Source: Bacteroidaceae bacterium (GTDB lineage: Bacteria > Bacteroidota > Bacteroidia > Bacteroidales > Bacteroidaceae). Taken from it: a stretch of DNA of 62,727 nt. A model generated the notes under the pieces. The model was not told the DNA's origin and did not search any database. It worked only from the letters and a program-made list of their open reading frames with translations. Below, in pieces: positions 34,211-44,613 of this stretch. Made by a program: the position numbers and the translations under genes. Each line of letters opens with the position of its first letter. Position 1 is the stretch's first letter. The stretch is from positions 1-62,727 of the forward strand of contig JAFZPZ010000113.1 of assembly GCA_017552435.1 (NCBI GenBank). Direction: 5' to 3'.

Positions 34211-36661
34211 TTATTTCCAGGTGAGCAATCTGCCGATCTGGTCGTAGAGGCTGGCCCAGTGGGCGCGGCTCTCGGCATCGGGGGCACTTTGGCTGGCGGT
34301 CTTTGTCTTCTTTTCCAATTGCTGCAGGGTGTAGAGCACAGCTGGACGGACGGTCTGGTTACCGTTGCCGTAGGCGCGGCTCAGGTGCATGTACATCGTG
34401 TTCTGCAGGGCCATGCGGTAGGGCGTTACCTTCTTGCCATTATCCAGCTCGGTGAAGACCATCTTCGTGAGGTCGGAGAGGTATGCCTGCGGCTTGTAGA
34501 GCTCGTTCAGGGCTTCGAGACGGTTCATCAGGTTCGTTACGACGTTCTCTCCCACGCTGTTGGTCATCAGCTGCGGGTCAACAGAGAGGACCTTTGCATA
34601 GCTCATGTCGCGGAGCCAGACGGGTTCGTTGAGCACCTGCTCGTTGATGAAGTTGAGTGCAGCCTTCTGCTTGTCGAGCGGCTGGGGTACAGAGGCGTCT
34701 GCCACTGAACCTTTGGGCTGGAAGTTGATGCGGTAGCCGCCGATGTTGCGGGTGACGTGACCCATGTAGCGGAGGAACTGGGTGCGGATGTGGTTGTACA
34801 TGACGCGGAGGTCGTTCCAGTAGAGGTCCTTTTCGTTGTCCAATGTCCACTGTGGCAGGGCCTTGACTTCGCGCTTCAGGTTAAGTATGCCGTAGTAGCT
34901 GGCCTTGACTGGGTCATCGCCCAGGTCTTCCGTCTGGCGGCGCGGGTCGCGGTATTCTCCCTCTCCGTCGCCCCACCAGAGGCGCTTGTTCTGCTGAGCG
35001 CGGACAGTCATCGGCTCCAGCATCTTGTGGTCCTCGTCCTCGTCCTTGGCGTCGAGCATCGGGGTGTAGCCCCACTGGATGGCCCATTTGTCGTAGTCGT
35101 TGATGCGTGGGAAGATGCCGATGCGGTCGATGCCGTCCTCGGGCTGTGCCACGTAGTTGAATCGTGCATAGTCCATGATACTGGGCGTGTGTCCGTGGGC
35201 TTCTACCCAGGCCTTGTCCCTGAGGCTGTCAACGGGCACGGTGGAACTGCTGCCGAAGTTGTGGCGCAGGCCGAGCGTGTGACCCACCTCGTGGCTGGAG
35301 ACGAAGCGAATGAGCTGACCCATCAGTTCCTCGTCGTAGTTCATCTTCTGAGCGGCTTCGTCGATGCTGCTGCACTGCACCATGTACCAGTTGTGAACGA
35401 GGCTCATGACGTTGTGGTACCAGCAGATGTGGCTCTCCAGAATCTCGCCGGTGCGGGGGTCGTGGACGTTTGGTCCGTAGGCATTCTCTATGGGGCTTGC
35501 CAAGTAGCGGATGCAGCTGTAGCGTGCATCCTCCATACTCATTGTGGAGTCGTTCTCGGGCCATTCCTCAGCTCGGATGGCGTTCTTGAAGCCGGCCTTC
35601 TCGAAAGCTGCCTGCCAGTCGTTGACGCCCTGGATGAGGTACTTGCGCCACTGCTTCGGCGTAGCGGGGTCAATGTAATAGACGATGGGCTTCTGTGGCT
35701 CGACGAGTTCGCCGCGCTTCATCTTCTCCACGTCTTCTGGTTTCGGCTCCAGACGCCAACGACAGACGAAACGCTTCTCCTCGACGCGCTGCTGGTCATC
35801 GCTGTAGCTGGTGTAGTCGTCGCTGAAGTAGCCTACGCGTGGGTCGTAGTAGCGGCGTATCATCTGCTTTTCGGGCAGGAGGACAAAGCTGATGTTCAGT
35901 CCGAACGTCGCCTTGCCTGTGCGTCCGACAGCTGGCATCCGCGACGTGTTGCCACCGTTGAAGGTCTTCACCATGCGCACCTCGGTGTTCATGGGGAAGG
36001 ACTTGATGTCCTCGATGTAACTCATCTCGGGAACGAGGTTCTGCAGCGAGAAACCGTCCTTGACGTACTTGGGCAAACCCAGGGCTGGGTTGTCCCCGTT
36101 GAAGAACTGGCCAACCTTTATTTTATAGACTCCGTCCTTGTGGCTCTCCACCTTGAAGGCACCGATGATGGGATTCTCGTTGCTGATGGTGATGGCGCGG
36201 TTGATGTTCTGGGCCGTATCTGCCACGTTGACGATGAGTTTGGCGCGCATGAGGAGCTGGTCGTTGGGAGCCGTCTGGAAATAGACGGTCTGCTGGTTCA
36301 CCATCTCGCCGCCGAACTTGCCAATGCTGGAGGGCGTGCTGGTGTAGCGTGTGGTGGTCAGGAACTCACGGCCAATCAGGCTGTCGGGAATCTCGAAGAA
36401 CCAGTCTTCTTTCATCTTTGTCACATGGAAGAGTCCTTTGTGATCTACGCTGGGCTTCTCCACCTTGGCGCTGTCCTTTGGCGCCTCGGCGGGCTGGTTC
36501 TTCTTTTTCTTACCGAAGAGGGTCTTTCCCTTCTTCTTGTCAGTCTTCTTGTCTTTTGCTTTTTGCTCGGTCTTTGCCTTGTTATCCTTACTGAAGGCCA
36601 TAGTGGGGGCCTGTCCCATTAGTGCTGCTGCGAGCAGCAGACTCAGATACTTTGCTTTCAT
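34211..36661 (-). CDS. Secreted zinc metalloprotease (DUF5117/DUF5118 type)
   Basis: An 816-residue exported protease. Signal peptide MKAKYLSLLLAAALMGQAPTMA is followed by a very Lys-rich linker (about 25-65). A DUF5118-like segment is next (HVTKMKEDWFFEIPDSLIG), then DUF5117. The metzincin catalytic motif is HEVGHTLGLRH (about 467-477), three His ligands plus Glu, with a downstream SIMDYARFNY Met-turn. Physiological substrates are unknown. It stands alone between a terminator and valS. Confidence 0.93.
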   Translation of the reverse strand: MKAKYLSLLLAAALMGQAPTMAFSKDNKAKTEQKAKDKKTDKKKGKTLFGKKKKNQPAEAPKDSAKVEKPSVDHKGLFHVTKMKEDWFFEIPDSLIGREFLTTTRYTSTPSSIGKFGGEMVNQQTVYFQTAPNDQLLMRAKLIVNVADTAQNINRAITISNENPIIGAFKVESHKDGVYKIKVGQFFNGDNPALGLPKYVKDGFSLQNLVPEMSYIEDIKSFPMNTEVRMVKTFNGGNTSRMPAVGRTGKATFGLNISFVLLPEKQMIRRYYDPRVGYFSDDYTSYSDDQQRVEEKRFVCRWRLEPKPEDVEKMKRGELVEPQKPIVYYIDPATPKQWRKYLIQGVNDWQAAFEKAGFKNAIRAEEWPENDSTMSMEDARYSCIRYLASPIENAYGPNVHDPRTGEILESHICWYHNVMSLVHNWYMVQCSSIDEAAQKMNYDEELMGQLIRFVSSHEVGHTLGLRHNFGSSSTVPVDSLRDKAWVEAHGHTPSIMDYARFNYVAQPEDGIDRIGIFPRINDYDKWAIQWGYTPMLDAKDEDEDHKMLEPMTVRAQQNKRLWWGDGEGEYRDPRRQTEDLGDDPVKASYYGILNLKREVKALPQWTLDNEKDLYWNDLRVMYNHIRTQFLRYMGHVTRNIGGYRINFQPKGSVADASVPQPLDKQKAALNFINEQVLNEPVWLRDMSYAKVLSVDPQLMTNSVGENVVTNLMNRLEALNELYKPQAYLSDLTKMVFTELDNGKKVTPYRMALQNTMYMHLSRAYGNGNQTVRPAVLYTLQQLEKKTKTASQSAPDAESRAHWASLYDQIGRLLTWK

Positions 36662-36710
36662 ATTATTGTTTGGTCGTTTGGGGAATTAGTCGTTTGGTCG
36701 TTTAGGGAAG

Positions 36711-39425
36711 TTACTTTCCGAGTGATTTGAGGGTTGCTTCGAGGACTGCAATCTTGCTCTGTGCGTCGGCGAGCTTCTTACGCTCCAGTTCAACGACCTG
36801 TGCGGGAGCATTCTGCACGAAACGCTCGTTCTGCAACTTCTTCTCGATGCCTGCCATGAAGCCCTGCAGACGCTTGATTTCCGTCTCGGCCTTTTCACGC
36901 TCTGCATCAGCATCAATCAGGTTGCCGATGGGTACGGCATATTCGTCGGTGCCAACGAGGAAAGCCTGTGTGCCTTCGCCCTTCTCGCTGACGGCCTCAA
37001 TCTGATTCAGACCGCCCAGCTTCTTGATGATATCGGCCAAAGCCGGAATACTCGTCGCGCCATTCTTTGCAGCACCTACAACCTGCAGGGCCAAAGGTTC
37101 GCGCTGAGAGATATTCTTGCTCTGACGAATGGCACGAACGCCGCTCACGATTTGCTTCATCTCCTCGACCTTCGCGATGAGCTCATGGTCTTCTTTCGTT
37201 GGCTCTGCTGTCTTGAAGACGGATACCATGAGGGACTCGCCTTCCTTACGGTCGGCAATGTGCTGCCACAGCTCTTCGGTGATGAAGGGCATGAAGGGAT
37301 GGATGATGTGCAGGAGCTGGTCGAAGATGTCGAGTGTGGCCTTCAGAGTGGCGGCATCGATGGGAGCCTCGTAGGCGGGTTTTATCATCTCGAGGAACCA
37401 GCCGCTAAATTCGTCGGTAAAGAGTTTGAAAGCTGCCATCAGCGCCTCGTTCAGGCGGTACTTGCTGTAGAGGTCGTTAATCTCAGCGTATGTGTCGTTG
37501 AGCTTGGCCTGCATCCATTTGATGGAAGTCACGTTGGCTTCGGGCTGGGCGATGTCGCCCGATACCTCCCAGCCCTTGACGAGACGGAAGGCGTTCCACA
37601 TCTTGTTACAGAAGGCCAGGCCCTGGGCACAAAGGGCATCGTCGTAGAGAATATCGTTGCCGGCAGGAGCGGCGAGCATCATACCCATGCGTACGCCGTC
37701 TGCGCCATATTTCTCAATGAGTTCCAATGGGTCGGGCGAGTTGCCGAGCGACTTGCTCATCTTGCGTCCGAGCTTGTCACGCACAATACCTGTGAAATAG
37801 ACATTGCGGAAGGGAATGTCACCCATGTATTCCTCACCAGCCATAATCATTCGTGCCACCCAGAAGAAGATGATGTCGGGACCGGTCACGAGGTCGCTGG
37901 TAGGGTAGTAATAGCGTATTTCCTCGTTGCCTGGATTGTTGATGCCGTCGAAGAGCGAGATAGGCCAAAGCCAGCTGCTGAACCAAGTGTCGAGGGCATC
38001 CTCGTCGCGATGTAACATATCCATCGTGATGTCCTTGCCAAACTTCTCCTGTGCCTTTGCCAAAGCCTCTTCGGGCGTAAGGGCAACTACGAAGCGCTCT
38101 TCGTCTTCTCCCTCAATGAAGTACGCAGGAATTCTATGTCCCCACCAGAGCTGACGGCTGATGCACCAGTCCTGAATGTTCTCCAGCCAGTTGCGGTAGG
38201 TGGTGACATACTTTGTGGGATGGAACTTGAGCTTGCCTTCGAGCACTGGAGGCAGGGCGATGTCGGCCATGTGCTTCATGGAGAGGAACCACTGCTTGCA
38301 AAGACGCGGCTCGACGGCTGTGTCCTGATTGCGCTCTGAGTAGCCCACCTTGTTCTCGTAGTCCTCGACCTTCTCGAGCAGGCCTGCTGCATCAAGGTCT
38401 TTCACAATCTGCTTGCGGCAATCCACGCGGTCCATACCTACATAAAGCGGACTCTGCTCGCTGATGGTGCCGTCGGGATTGAAGATGTCGATGGTCTCCA
38501 GGTTGTGCGTCTTACCGAGCTGGTAGTCGTTCACATCATGTGCAGGCGTCACCTTCAAACAGCCCGTACCGAACTCTATATCCACATAGCGGTCCTCGAT
38601 GACGGGAATGACGCGACCAACCAGAGGCACGATGACTTTTTGTCCGCGGAGCCACTGGTTCTTCGGGTCCTTAGGATTGATGCACATCGCAGTATCGCCC
38701 ATGATGGTTTCCGGGCGAGTGGTAGCCACAACAGCATAGTAGCCGCGCTCATCCTTGTGGATGACAGCGCCTTCCTCCGGAGATTCCGGAATATCCAGAT
38801 TCTCCGGATTCTCCACATAGTATTTCAAATAATACAACTTGCTCTTCTCATCGCGGTAGATAACCTCTTCGGTGGAGAGTACCGTCTGGGCCTTGGGATC
38901 CCAGTTCACCATACGCAGGCCGCGATAGATGAGTCCTTTGTCGTAGAGGTCGCAGAAGACTTTCAGCACACTCTCGCTGCGCTTCTCGTCCATCGTGAAA
39001 GCGGTGCGGTCCCAGTCGCAGCTGGCTCCAAGCTTGCGGAGTTGCTTGAGAATGATGCCTCCGTGTTCCTCTGTCCAAGCCCATGCATGCTTCAGGAACT
39101 CTTCGCGAGTCAAGTCACGCTTCTTGATGCCCTGTTCAGCTAAACGGTTTACAACCTTAGCTTCGGTCGCGATAGAGGCGTGGTCGGTACCAGGCACCCA
39201 GCAGGCATTCTTCCCGTCGAGACGGGCCTTACGAATCAGAATGTCTTGAATGGTATTGTTGAGCATGTGGCCCATGTGCAGTACACCCGTTACATTTGGT
39301 GGCGGGATAACGATAGTGTAGGGTTCCCGGCTGTCAGGTTTGCTTGCAAAAAGCTTATGATCTGTCCAATACTGATACCATTTCGCCTCGACTTCTGCGG
39401 GGCTGTATTTCGTAGCTAATTCCAT
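36711..39425 (-). CDS. valS: Valine--tRNA ligase
   Basis: Charges tRNA-Val. The 904-residue class I synthetase has the HIGH-type motif [14 protein letters not shown] (about 44-57), the CP1 editing domain (about 190-330), the KMSKS motif ([17 protein letters not shown], about 535), an anticodon-binding domain and the C-terminal coiled-coil arm (about 840-904). The start is the ATG at 39425. It lies 20 bp after the nucleoside-recognition protein gene. Confidence 0.97.
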   Translation of the reverse strand: MELATKYSPAEVEAKWYQYWTDHKLFASKPDSREPYTIVIPPPNVTGVLHMGHMLNNTIQDILIRKARLDGKNACWVPGTDHASIATEAKVVNRLAEQGIKKRDLTREEFLKHAWAWTEEHGGIILKQLRKLGASCDWDRTAFTMDEKRSESVLKVFCDLYDKGLIYRGLRMVNWDPKAQTVLSTEEVIYRDEKSKLYYLKYYVENPENLDIPESPEEGAVIHKDERGYYAVVATTRPETIMGDTAMCINPKDPKNQWLRGQKVIVPLVGRVIPVIEDRYVDIEFGTGCLKVTPAHDVNDYQLGKTHNLETIDIFNPDGTISEQSPLYVGMDRVDCRKQIVKDLDAAGLLEKVEDYENKVGYSERNQDTAVEPRLCKQWFLSMKHMADIALPPVLEGKLKFHPTKYVTTYRNWLENIQDWCISRQLWWGHRIPAYFIEGEDEERFVVALTPEEALAKAQEKFGKDITMDMLHRDEDALDTWFSSWLWPISLFDGINNPGNEEIRYYYPTSDLVTGPDIIFFWVARMIMAGEEYMGDIPFRNVYFTGIVRDKLGRKMSKSLGNSPDPLELIEKYGADGVRMGMMLAAPAGNDILYDDALCAQGLAFCNKMWNAFRLVKGWEVSGDIAQPEANVTSIKWMQAKLNDTYAEINDLYSKYRLNEALMAAFKLFTDEFSGWFLEMIKPAYEAPIDAATLKATLDIFDQLLHIIHPFMPFITEELWQHIADRKEGESLMVSVFKTAEPTKEDHELIAKVEEMKQIVSGVRAIRQSKNISQREPLALQVVGAAKNGATSIPALADIIKKLGGLNQIEAVSEKGEGTQAFLVGTDEYAVPIGNLIDADAEREKAETEIKRLQGFMAGIEKKLQNERFVQNAPAQVVELERKKLADAQSKIAVLEATLKSLGK

Positions 39426-39445
39426 GTGTGAGTTTTGTGTGTTAT

Positions 39446-40600
39446 TTATATATTAATTAGAAATGTTATTAGTACGTAAAGCCAATGTGTGATGATGCCT
39501 GCAGAAATGCCTCCGATGAAGGTGCAGGTAAAGCTGCGGGAAATGAAGTGGCGGTAACCGAGCGAGTCGAGTGTGGCTGCATCGGCACTGAGGAAACCGC
39601 TCCAGCACATGCCCATCGCGGTAAAGACGGCAATAGCGTTGCTGTCGATGATGCCTTTGCTCATCATCTCAGGAATAAGACCAAGAGCGGCTCCGACTGT
39701 ACCGAGGGCGGTGATGGGGAAAGCTACAAGTTCGCTTGCATTGAAACCGAAGAGCCATTTGAAGACAAAGCTAATCTTACCAGCCAAAAGCGGCAAGAGT
39801 TCTGTTCCCTGATAGGCTCCTCCTGTATAAATTCCCGTTTCAGGGTCCTCCCCGAATGTGAACATCATGACAAGCGTTGAGATGATAAGTACGCCTGGTA
39901 TGATGGCAAGACCGACCTCGACACCAGTCTTGCCGCCGTCGAGCAAAGCATCGAGTACACGAACGAAAAGCGTCTGTCGGGGATCGTCGGGTACGGTCTC
40001 GTAGGGAATCCGACCCCTCTCCAACTCCCCCGATGGGGAGAGGACATCCTCCTCAAGATACTCTGGATGTTCCTTGAGCACGAGCCGCTGCATCAGCCTT
40101 GTGGCAATGATGCTGCCAATGATGGCCCCGACTAATCCATAGATTGGTTCCGTGTAGAAACCGTGTCCCATCATAAAGATGATGACGAGTAAGCCCATCG
40201 CATAGCTGCCAGCAAAGTTCACGAGGCTGATGTGCTGATAGCGCTTGAAGTAGCGGGAGAACAGCGGATTCTTTGCCACAGATATTATAGCCGGCTTATC
40301 GCTGAGGAATGTCATCAGAGCTCCTGCGGAGGAGACACCGGGCAGATTGAAAAGAGGTCGCAGCACAGGTTTCAGCATCCTTTGTAGCAGATCAACTACG
40401 CCGAAGACACTGAAGATGCGGCTCAAAGCTGCTGTCAGCACGCACATCGCCATCAGGTAGAAGACGGTGTTGAGCAACAGGTCGTGTGCCGTCCGCATGA
40501 TAGTGTTGAGCATATTGGTGAAGCCCATCACCGAAGACAGATAGCCGAAAAGTATAATGGTGACTATCAGGCACGGTATGCCGCGAGGTATCTTTTTCAT
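39446..40600 (-). CDS. Nucleoside-recognition (SpmA/SpmB-like) membrane protein
   Basis: A 384-residue membrane protein with two Gate/nucleoside-recognition domains, about 45-175 and 235-380, corresponding to SpmA and SpmB joined in one chain. Recognisable segments include [23 protein letters not shown] and [16 protein letters not shown]. Role outside sporulating bacteria is unknown, possibly transport. The loop at about residues 190-205 ([11 protein letters not shown]) is encoded by a GC-rich repeat (40026-40040). Confidence 0.85.
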   Translation of the reverse strand: MKKIPRGIPCLIVTIILFGYLSSVMGFTNMLNTIMRTAHDLLLNTVFYLMAMCVLTAALSRIFSVFGVVDLLQRMLKPVLRPLFNLPGVSSAGALMTFLSDKPAIISVAKNPLFSRYFKRYQHISLVNFAGSYAMGLLVIIFMMGHGFYTEPIYGLVGAIIGSIIATRLMQRLVLKEHPEYLEEDVLSPSGELERGRIPYETVPDDPRQTLFVRVLDALLDGGKTGVEVGLAIIPGVLIISTLVMMFTFGEDPETGIYTGGAYQGTELLPLLAGKISFVFKWLFGFNASELVAFPITALGTVGAALGLIPEMMSKGIIDSNAIAVFTAMGMCWSGFLSADAATLDSLGYRHFISRSFTCTFIGGISAGIITHWLYVLITFLINI

Positions 40601-40606
40601 TTACTT

Positions 40607-41386
40607 TTAGAAAATCCTACCGCAAAGACGGAAGTTCAGAACAGGATAAACCTTGAACTTGCTGATAACCCTGAATGCACCACCATCCGAGTTGTCCAAG
40701 TCCTGCTTGGAGAGAGAAACACCATTATGGTCAACAACATCGGGAGTGCCCCAGAACATAACACCCAAATCAACCTTGAAGCCGACGCGTTTGTGAGGTA
40801 CTGCACGACCGTAACCAAGACCCAAATAGGGCTTGAAACCATTGGTGTTCAATGTTGCTCTTGCGTCGCCATTATCATCGGGTTTAAGTAGATAATCACC
40901 TACTTCAACGCCAATCGGTTTTGCTGCTCCAATATCGGATTTATTATACTCAGAGATTGCACTCAATTGGCCGGGTATAGTATTTCTGACTTCTACGATG
41001 CTGCCTTTTCCAAAGTATGCGCCAGCAGTGATATGAAAACTGTTTAGAGGGAAAGGATAGAAGTTGATGAGGAATTTACCGTTCACCATGTTCAGCTTAC
41101 CCTGAATGGGGACGGTTGAAAGATTAACAAGTGTGTTGCTAATTGGATCAATGAATGATCCCATGTTAAGATGAACGTCCGTGTTGTACGTGATTTTAGG
41201 CATGATGCTGAATCCTGCCTCAAAGTCAAGGAATCTGGTACATGGTACGGCAACATCTGCTCCTATACCAGGTGTTCCTACGTTTAATGCTGCAGAAAGG
41301 TGGTTGAAAATGCGAGAGTCCACCTGCGCAGTTGCACTTGTCATCGCAAAGAATGCAGTTGCTATACAAAGAAGAGTCTTTTTCAT
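40607..41386 (-). CDS. Putative outer-membrane beta-barrel protein
   Basis: A 259-residue protein with a signal peptide (MKKTLLCIATAFFAMTSATA). The body shows alternating hydrophobic strands with Gly and aromatic residues (GIGADVAVPCTRFLDFEAGFSI, YLGLGYGRAV, KVDLGVMFWG), and it ends in a strand finishing with Phe (NFRLCGRIF), typical of outer-membrane barrels. No domain family was recognised. It is 6 bp ahead of the next membrane-protein gene. Confidence 0.7.
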   Translation of the reverse strand: MKKTLLCIATAFFAMTSATAQVDSRIFNHLSAALNVGTPGIGADVAVPCTRFLDFEAGFSIMPKITYNTDVHLNMGSFIDPISNTLVNLSTVPIQGKLNMVNGKFLINFYPFPLNSFHITAGAYFGKGSIVEVRNTIPGQLSAISEYNKSDIGAAKPIGVEVGDYLLKPDDNGDARATLNTNGFKPYLGLGYGRAVPHKRVGFKVDLGVMFWGTPDVVDHNGVSLSKQDLDNSDGGAFRVISKFKVYPVLNFRLCGRIF

Positions 41387-41422
41387 AATTGTAATGTTTA
41401 AAAGCTAGTGAAAGAGGTATAG

Positions 41423-42142
41423 TTAGTCATCTATTTCAAAATAGTTTTCAAGGATAGTTTGTGCCTGCTTTTCCTTGTTGTCAATGTCTTGAATCACTTT
41501 GCCGTGTTCGAGGAGGACAATGCGTCCACTGATGTCAACGGTGTGCTGTAGGTTGTGACTGCTGACGAGAATCGTGGCCCCGGTCTCTTCATTGTATTTC
41601 TTCAGCAGGTGCTTGATAGCATTCTGACTGCTGGGATCAAGGAAGTTAAACGGCTCGTCGAGAATGAGCACTTGAGGACGGAGCAACATAGCAGCCATGA
41701 TGCCTACTTTCTGCTTGTTTCCTGCACTTAGTGTGCGGATAAGTTTCTTTTGACCAGTCAGTTCATCAGCCATGAAGTGTTGATACTGAGCGAGGAAATC
41801 CTGCAACTGTTCATCGGTGGTATCTGTGAGGCGGGCAATGAATTGGAAGTATTCATCGGGCGTGAGATAGTCGATGAGAAAACTTTCATCTACGAATGCC
41901 CCGGTCCAATCTTTCCATTCTTCAGTCTCGGCTACATTGATATCAATGCCTGTGCCAAACATTCTTACTGTGCCCGTGTCGGCCTTGATGAGGTCGAGAA
42001 TGAGTCGGAAAAGGGTACTCTTGCCTGCACCATTGTTGCCTACTAATCCCAGCAGTTCGCCGCTGTGAATTGTGAGTTCTGGTATATCGACGGCTACTTT
42101 CTCGCCGAAAGTCTTTATGAGGTTTTTTATAATAATTTCCAT
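41423..42142 (-). CDS. ABC exporter ATP-binding protein
   Basis: A 239-residue ATPase with Walker A GLVGNNGAGKSTLFRLIL (about 32-49), signature TLSAGNKQKVGIMAAML and Walker B VLILDEPFNFLDP. The permease gene (DUF5687) lies upstream, separated by 45 bp, so the two form a two-component exporter. The start at 42142 (MEIIIKNLIK) is preferred. The upstream extension to 42187 is encoded by heptamers (aactatg, aacgatg, aattatg). Confidence 0.9.
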   Translation of the reverse strand: MEIIIKNLIKTFGEKVAVDIPELTIHSGELLGLVGNNGAGKSTLFRLILDLIKADTGTVRMFGTGIDINVAETEEWKDWTGAFVDESFLIDYLTPDEYFQFIARLTDTTDEQLQDFLAQYQHFMADELTGQKKLIRTLSAGNKQKVGIMAAMLLRPQVLILDEPFNFLDPSSQNAIKHLLKKYNEETGATILVSSHNLQHTVDISGRIVLLEHGKVIQDIDNKEKQAQTILENYFEIDD

Positions 42143-42163
42143 AACTATGAACGATGAATTATG
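42143..42163 (-). repeat. Heptamer array before ABC ATPase start
   Basis: Three heptamers (aactatg, aacgatg, aattatg) abut the start codon; same family as 22347-22374. Confidence 0.75.
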
Positions 42164-42187
42164 AAGCTTTAGCTCGATGAATGTCAA

Positions 42188-43687
42188 CTATGAATTGCGT
42201 GAAGCTCTGAACCCTTCCATATTTTTATAGCGCCGGGTCATGAAGCGTTTATATACGTTGCGAAGCCAATACTGATGGGTTGCGATGCCTGCTATGCCAA
42301 GTAGAGCCAAGAATACATACCCCCAAGGGTCACCAAGCAAGGCTGTGGCAGCTTTTTCAAACCCGATTGGCAGGAAAAGGATGACCATGCTGAATATTTG
42401 TTGTGCAGTATTGCCTTGTTTGCTTGTTATTTTCTGGTTCATGGGCAGCGTATTGTTGTTATATACAGCCATTTGGAAAAGGAGAGGGTAGAGTACTCCT
42501 GCCGTGAAGAAGAAGTAGCCGACATTCATCCATACGGAAATCTTGCCGATAATCATCAGGGGCAGCAAGATGATAGGGGGAATGATGAGCAAAAGGACAT
42601 TGAAGTAGTATTTGGCTTGCAGCAGTTGCAGAATGCTCTCCCGTCTGCTCATAAGACCGTCGATGTAGTTACCCTCGTAGCACATAATTGTCACAAGCGT
42701 CATCATGCCAAGAACAATATAATTGTAGAGGCAGATGAAGGAGCGCATGAAGCTGCCGTCATATGCGGGGGTGAAATAAGAGATGGTACTCAGCAAAATC
42801 ATGAAACCAAGACCGACAAAAAACGACATCCTTACTGTCTTATTGCGCAACCTCTGTTTAATTTCGAGTTTGAAATACTCGCCAAGTTTGCCGTATCTGT
42901 TAAGGAAGTTGAATTGCGTAGCATGTTTAATCTCCTTTTCTTCTTTCTTACCAACCTCATCATATACCATACCTATCTGCAAGCGATAATTCGCCCAATA
43001 GAGGAATGCTATCAAACCACCCACATAAATGAAAGGTAACAGTTTCCATCGCAGAAAGTCATACATCAAGATGGTGCAAGGCATATCGAGAGGATTCTTA
43101 TCGGGCACTAGCATGATGGCAAGCAATGCTCCATGAATGGCTGCTGGAAGAAGTGTCCATGCCAAATGCTTCAAAATGAGAGCTCGACAGAATAGATAGG
43201 CAAAACCGTTGGCAACCAATAGCATCCACCAACCGAGCAGCCAGCCAAAGAATGCTCCCCATCCAAGAGGTATGGCAATAGTTATGAGTCCGAAAGGAAT
43301 GAGTAAGAAAAACCAAAAGAGGTTCCCCCAAGCAAAGCCTGAGCGAGTAAGATAGACGTTCATGAGAAAGGAACGGCGGATAGGCAGCAAGGAGTAGGGT
43401 TGTACATTTTGTGCCGGAGTCTCCTGAAGGCCAAAGCGCATCCAGAAGTCAATCATCAGGACATAAAGCAAGCCGCCGTCGAAGACATGGAAGGCAGCTA
43501 CACCATTGTAGCTGTGCTTCATGCCCATTGCCATCACAACGCCCAAGAAGAGCAGGATAGCAGCATAGTAGAGCCACATGAAGATCATCAGGAACTTCAT
43601 GAAGCGGTTCTTGTCGAGCATAGGATGCCGTTTGTCCTTTAGGTCGGCATTCTGGTTTATCAGTTTATAAAGCTTGTATTTGTTCAT
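42188..43687 (-). CDS. DUF5687 family ABC permease
   Basis: A 499-residue polytopic membrane protein with about ten to twelve helices. It starts MNKYKLYKLINQNADLKDK and carries a cytoplasmic domain around 245-285. DUF5687 proteins are found with ABC ATPases such as the one directly downstream, so this is the membrane part of an exporter of unknown substrate. Its start overlaps the trxB stop by 4 bp. Confidence 0.85.
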   Translation of the reverse strand: MNKYKLYKLINQNADLKDKRHPMLDKNRFMKFLMIFMWLYYAAILLFLGVVMAMGMKHSYNGVAAFHVFDGGLLYVLMIDFWMRFGLQETPAQNVQPYSLLPIRRSFLMNVYLTRSGFAWGNLFWFFLLIPFGLITIAIPLGWGAFFGWLLGWWMLLVANGFAYLFCRALILKHLAWTLLPAAIHGALLAIMLVPDKNPLDMPCTILMYDFLRWKLLPFIYVGGLIAFLYWANYRLQIGMVYDEVGKKEEKEIKHATQFNFLNRYGKLGEYFKLEIKQRLRNKTVRMSFFVGLGFMILLSTISYFTPAYDGSFMRSFICLYNYIVLGMMTLVTIMCYEGNYIDGLMSRRESILQLLQAKYYFNVLLLIIPPIILLPLMIIGKISVWMNVGYFFFTAGVLYPLLFQMAVYNNNTLPMNQKITSKQGNTAQQIFSMVILFLPIGFEKAATALLGDPWGYVFLALLGIAGIATHQYWLRNVYKRFMTRRYKNMEGFRASRNS

Positions 43688-44613
43688 TGTGCAAGGTATT
43701 TCTCAGCTTCCATTGCTGCTTTGGCACCGCTTCCGGCAGCGATGACAGCCTGGCGATAATGTGAGTCTGCCACATCTCCGGCGGCAAAGACTCCTGGTAC
43801 AGAGGTTCGGGGTGAGTCGCCTTCGGTGATGATGTAGCCATTTTCGTCGGTCTTGAGCCAAGACGTGAACAACTCGCTGTTAGGATGATGCCCGATGGCT
43901 AGGAAGAAGCCGTCGATGGGCAGGTCGTATCGTCTTTCGTCGCTTTCCCCTTTTCTATATACAAGATGTGCGCCCTCTACGCCGTTCTCGCCATAAAGGC
44001 CGAGTGTATTAGTTTCGAAGAGCACCTCGATTTTTTCGTTGTTGAAGACGCGCTCCTGCATAATCCTGCTGGCGCGAAGATAAGGTTTGCGAACAATGAG
44101 ATATACTTTCGAGGCGAGTCCTGCCAGATAAGTTGCTTCTTCGCAAGCAGTATCGCCACCACCAACGACAGCTACTACTTTCTTCCTATAGAAGAACCCA
44201 TCGCAAGTGGCGCAGGCGCTCACACCTTGCCCCATATATTTCTGCTCGTCGCTCAGACCCAGGTACTTTGCGCTTGCGCCGGTAGCAATGATGATACTGT
44301 CGGCGGTCCATTCGCTGTCATCGTCGAGAGTGATACGGAAAGGACGCACATTAAGGTCGACTTTTGTGACTACGTTCGGCAGCATCTGTGTGCCGAAGCG
44401 TTCTGCCTGCTGGCGCATGTTGCCCATCAGCTCGTTCGCATCCACACCATTTGGCCAACCTGGAAAGTTCTCAACTTCGGTTGTTATTGTCAATTGGCCA
44501 CCCGGCTGGAGTCCTTCAAGCAGGGTGGGGTTAAGGTTTGCGCGACCTGCGTATATAGCTGCGGTGTAGCCTGCCGGTCCGCTGCCTATAATTAGAAGCT
44601 TAGAATGGTTCAT
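43684..44613 (-). CDS. trxB: Thioredoxin-disulfide reductase
   Basis: NADPH-dependent flavoenzyme that reduces thioredoxin. The 309-residue protein has the FAD site GSGPAGYTAAIYAGRA (about 9-24), redox-active CATCDGF (about 135-141), the NADPH site VGGGDTACEEA (about 152-162) and the C-terminal FAD motif GVFAAGDVAD. Stop and start codons overlap by 4 bp with both neighbours, linking it to the lolA-like gene upstream and the ABC permease downstream. Confidence 0.97.
   Translation of the reverse strand: MNHSKLLIIGSGPAGYTAAIYAGRANLNPTLLEGLQPGGQLTITTEVENFPGWPNGVDANELMGNMRQQAERFGTQMLPNVVTKVDLNVRPFRITLDDDSEWTADSIIIATGASAKYLGLSDEQKYMGQGVSACATCDGFFYRKKVVAVVGGGDTACEEATYLAGLASKVYLIVRKPYLRASRIMQERVFNNEKIEVLFETNTLGLYGENGVEGAHLVYRKGESDERRYDLPIDGFFLAIGHHPNSELFTSWLKTDENGYIITEGDSPRTSVPGVFAAGDVADSHYRQAVIAAGSGAKAAMEAEKYLAQ

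Noticed and set aside
34757-36622. 621-codon open frame antisense to the metalloprotease
   Set aside because: Shadow of a strongly coding strand; the opposite strand has a clear metzincin motif and signal peptide.
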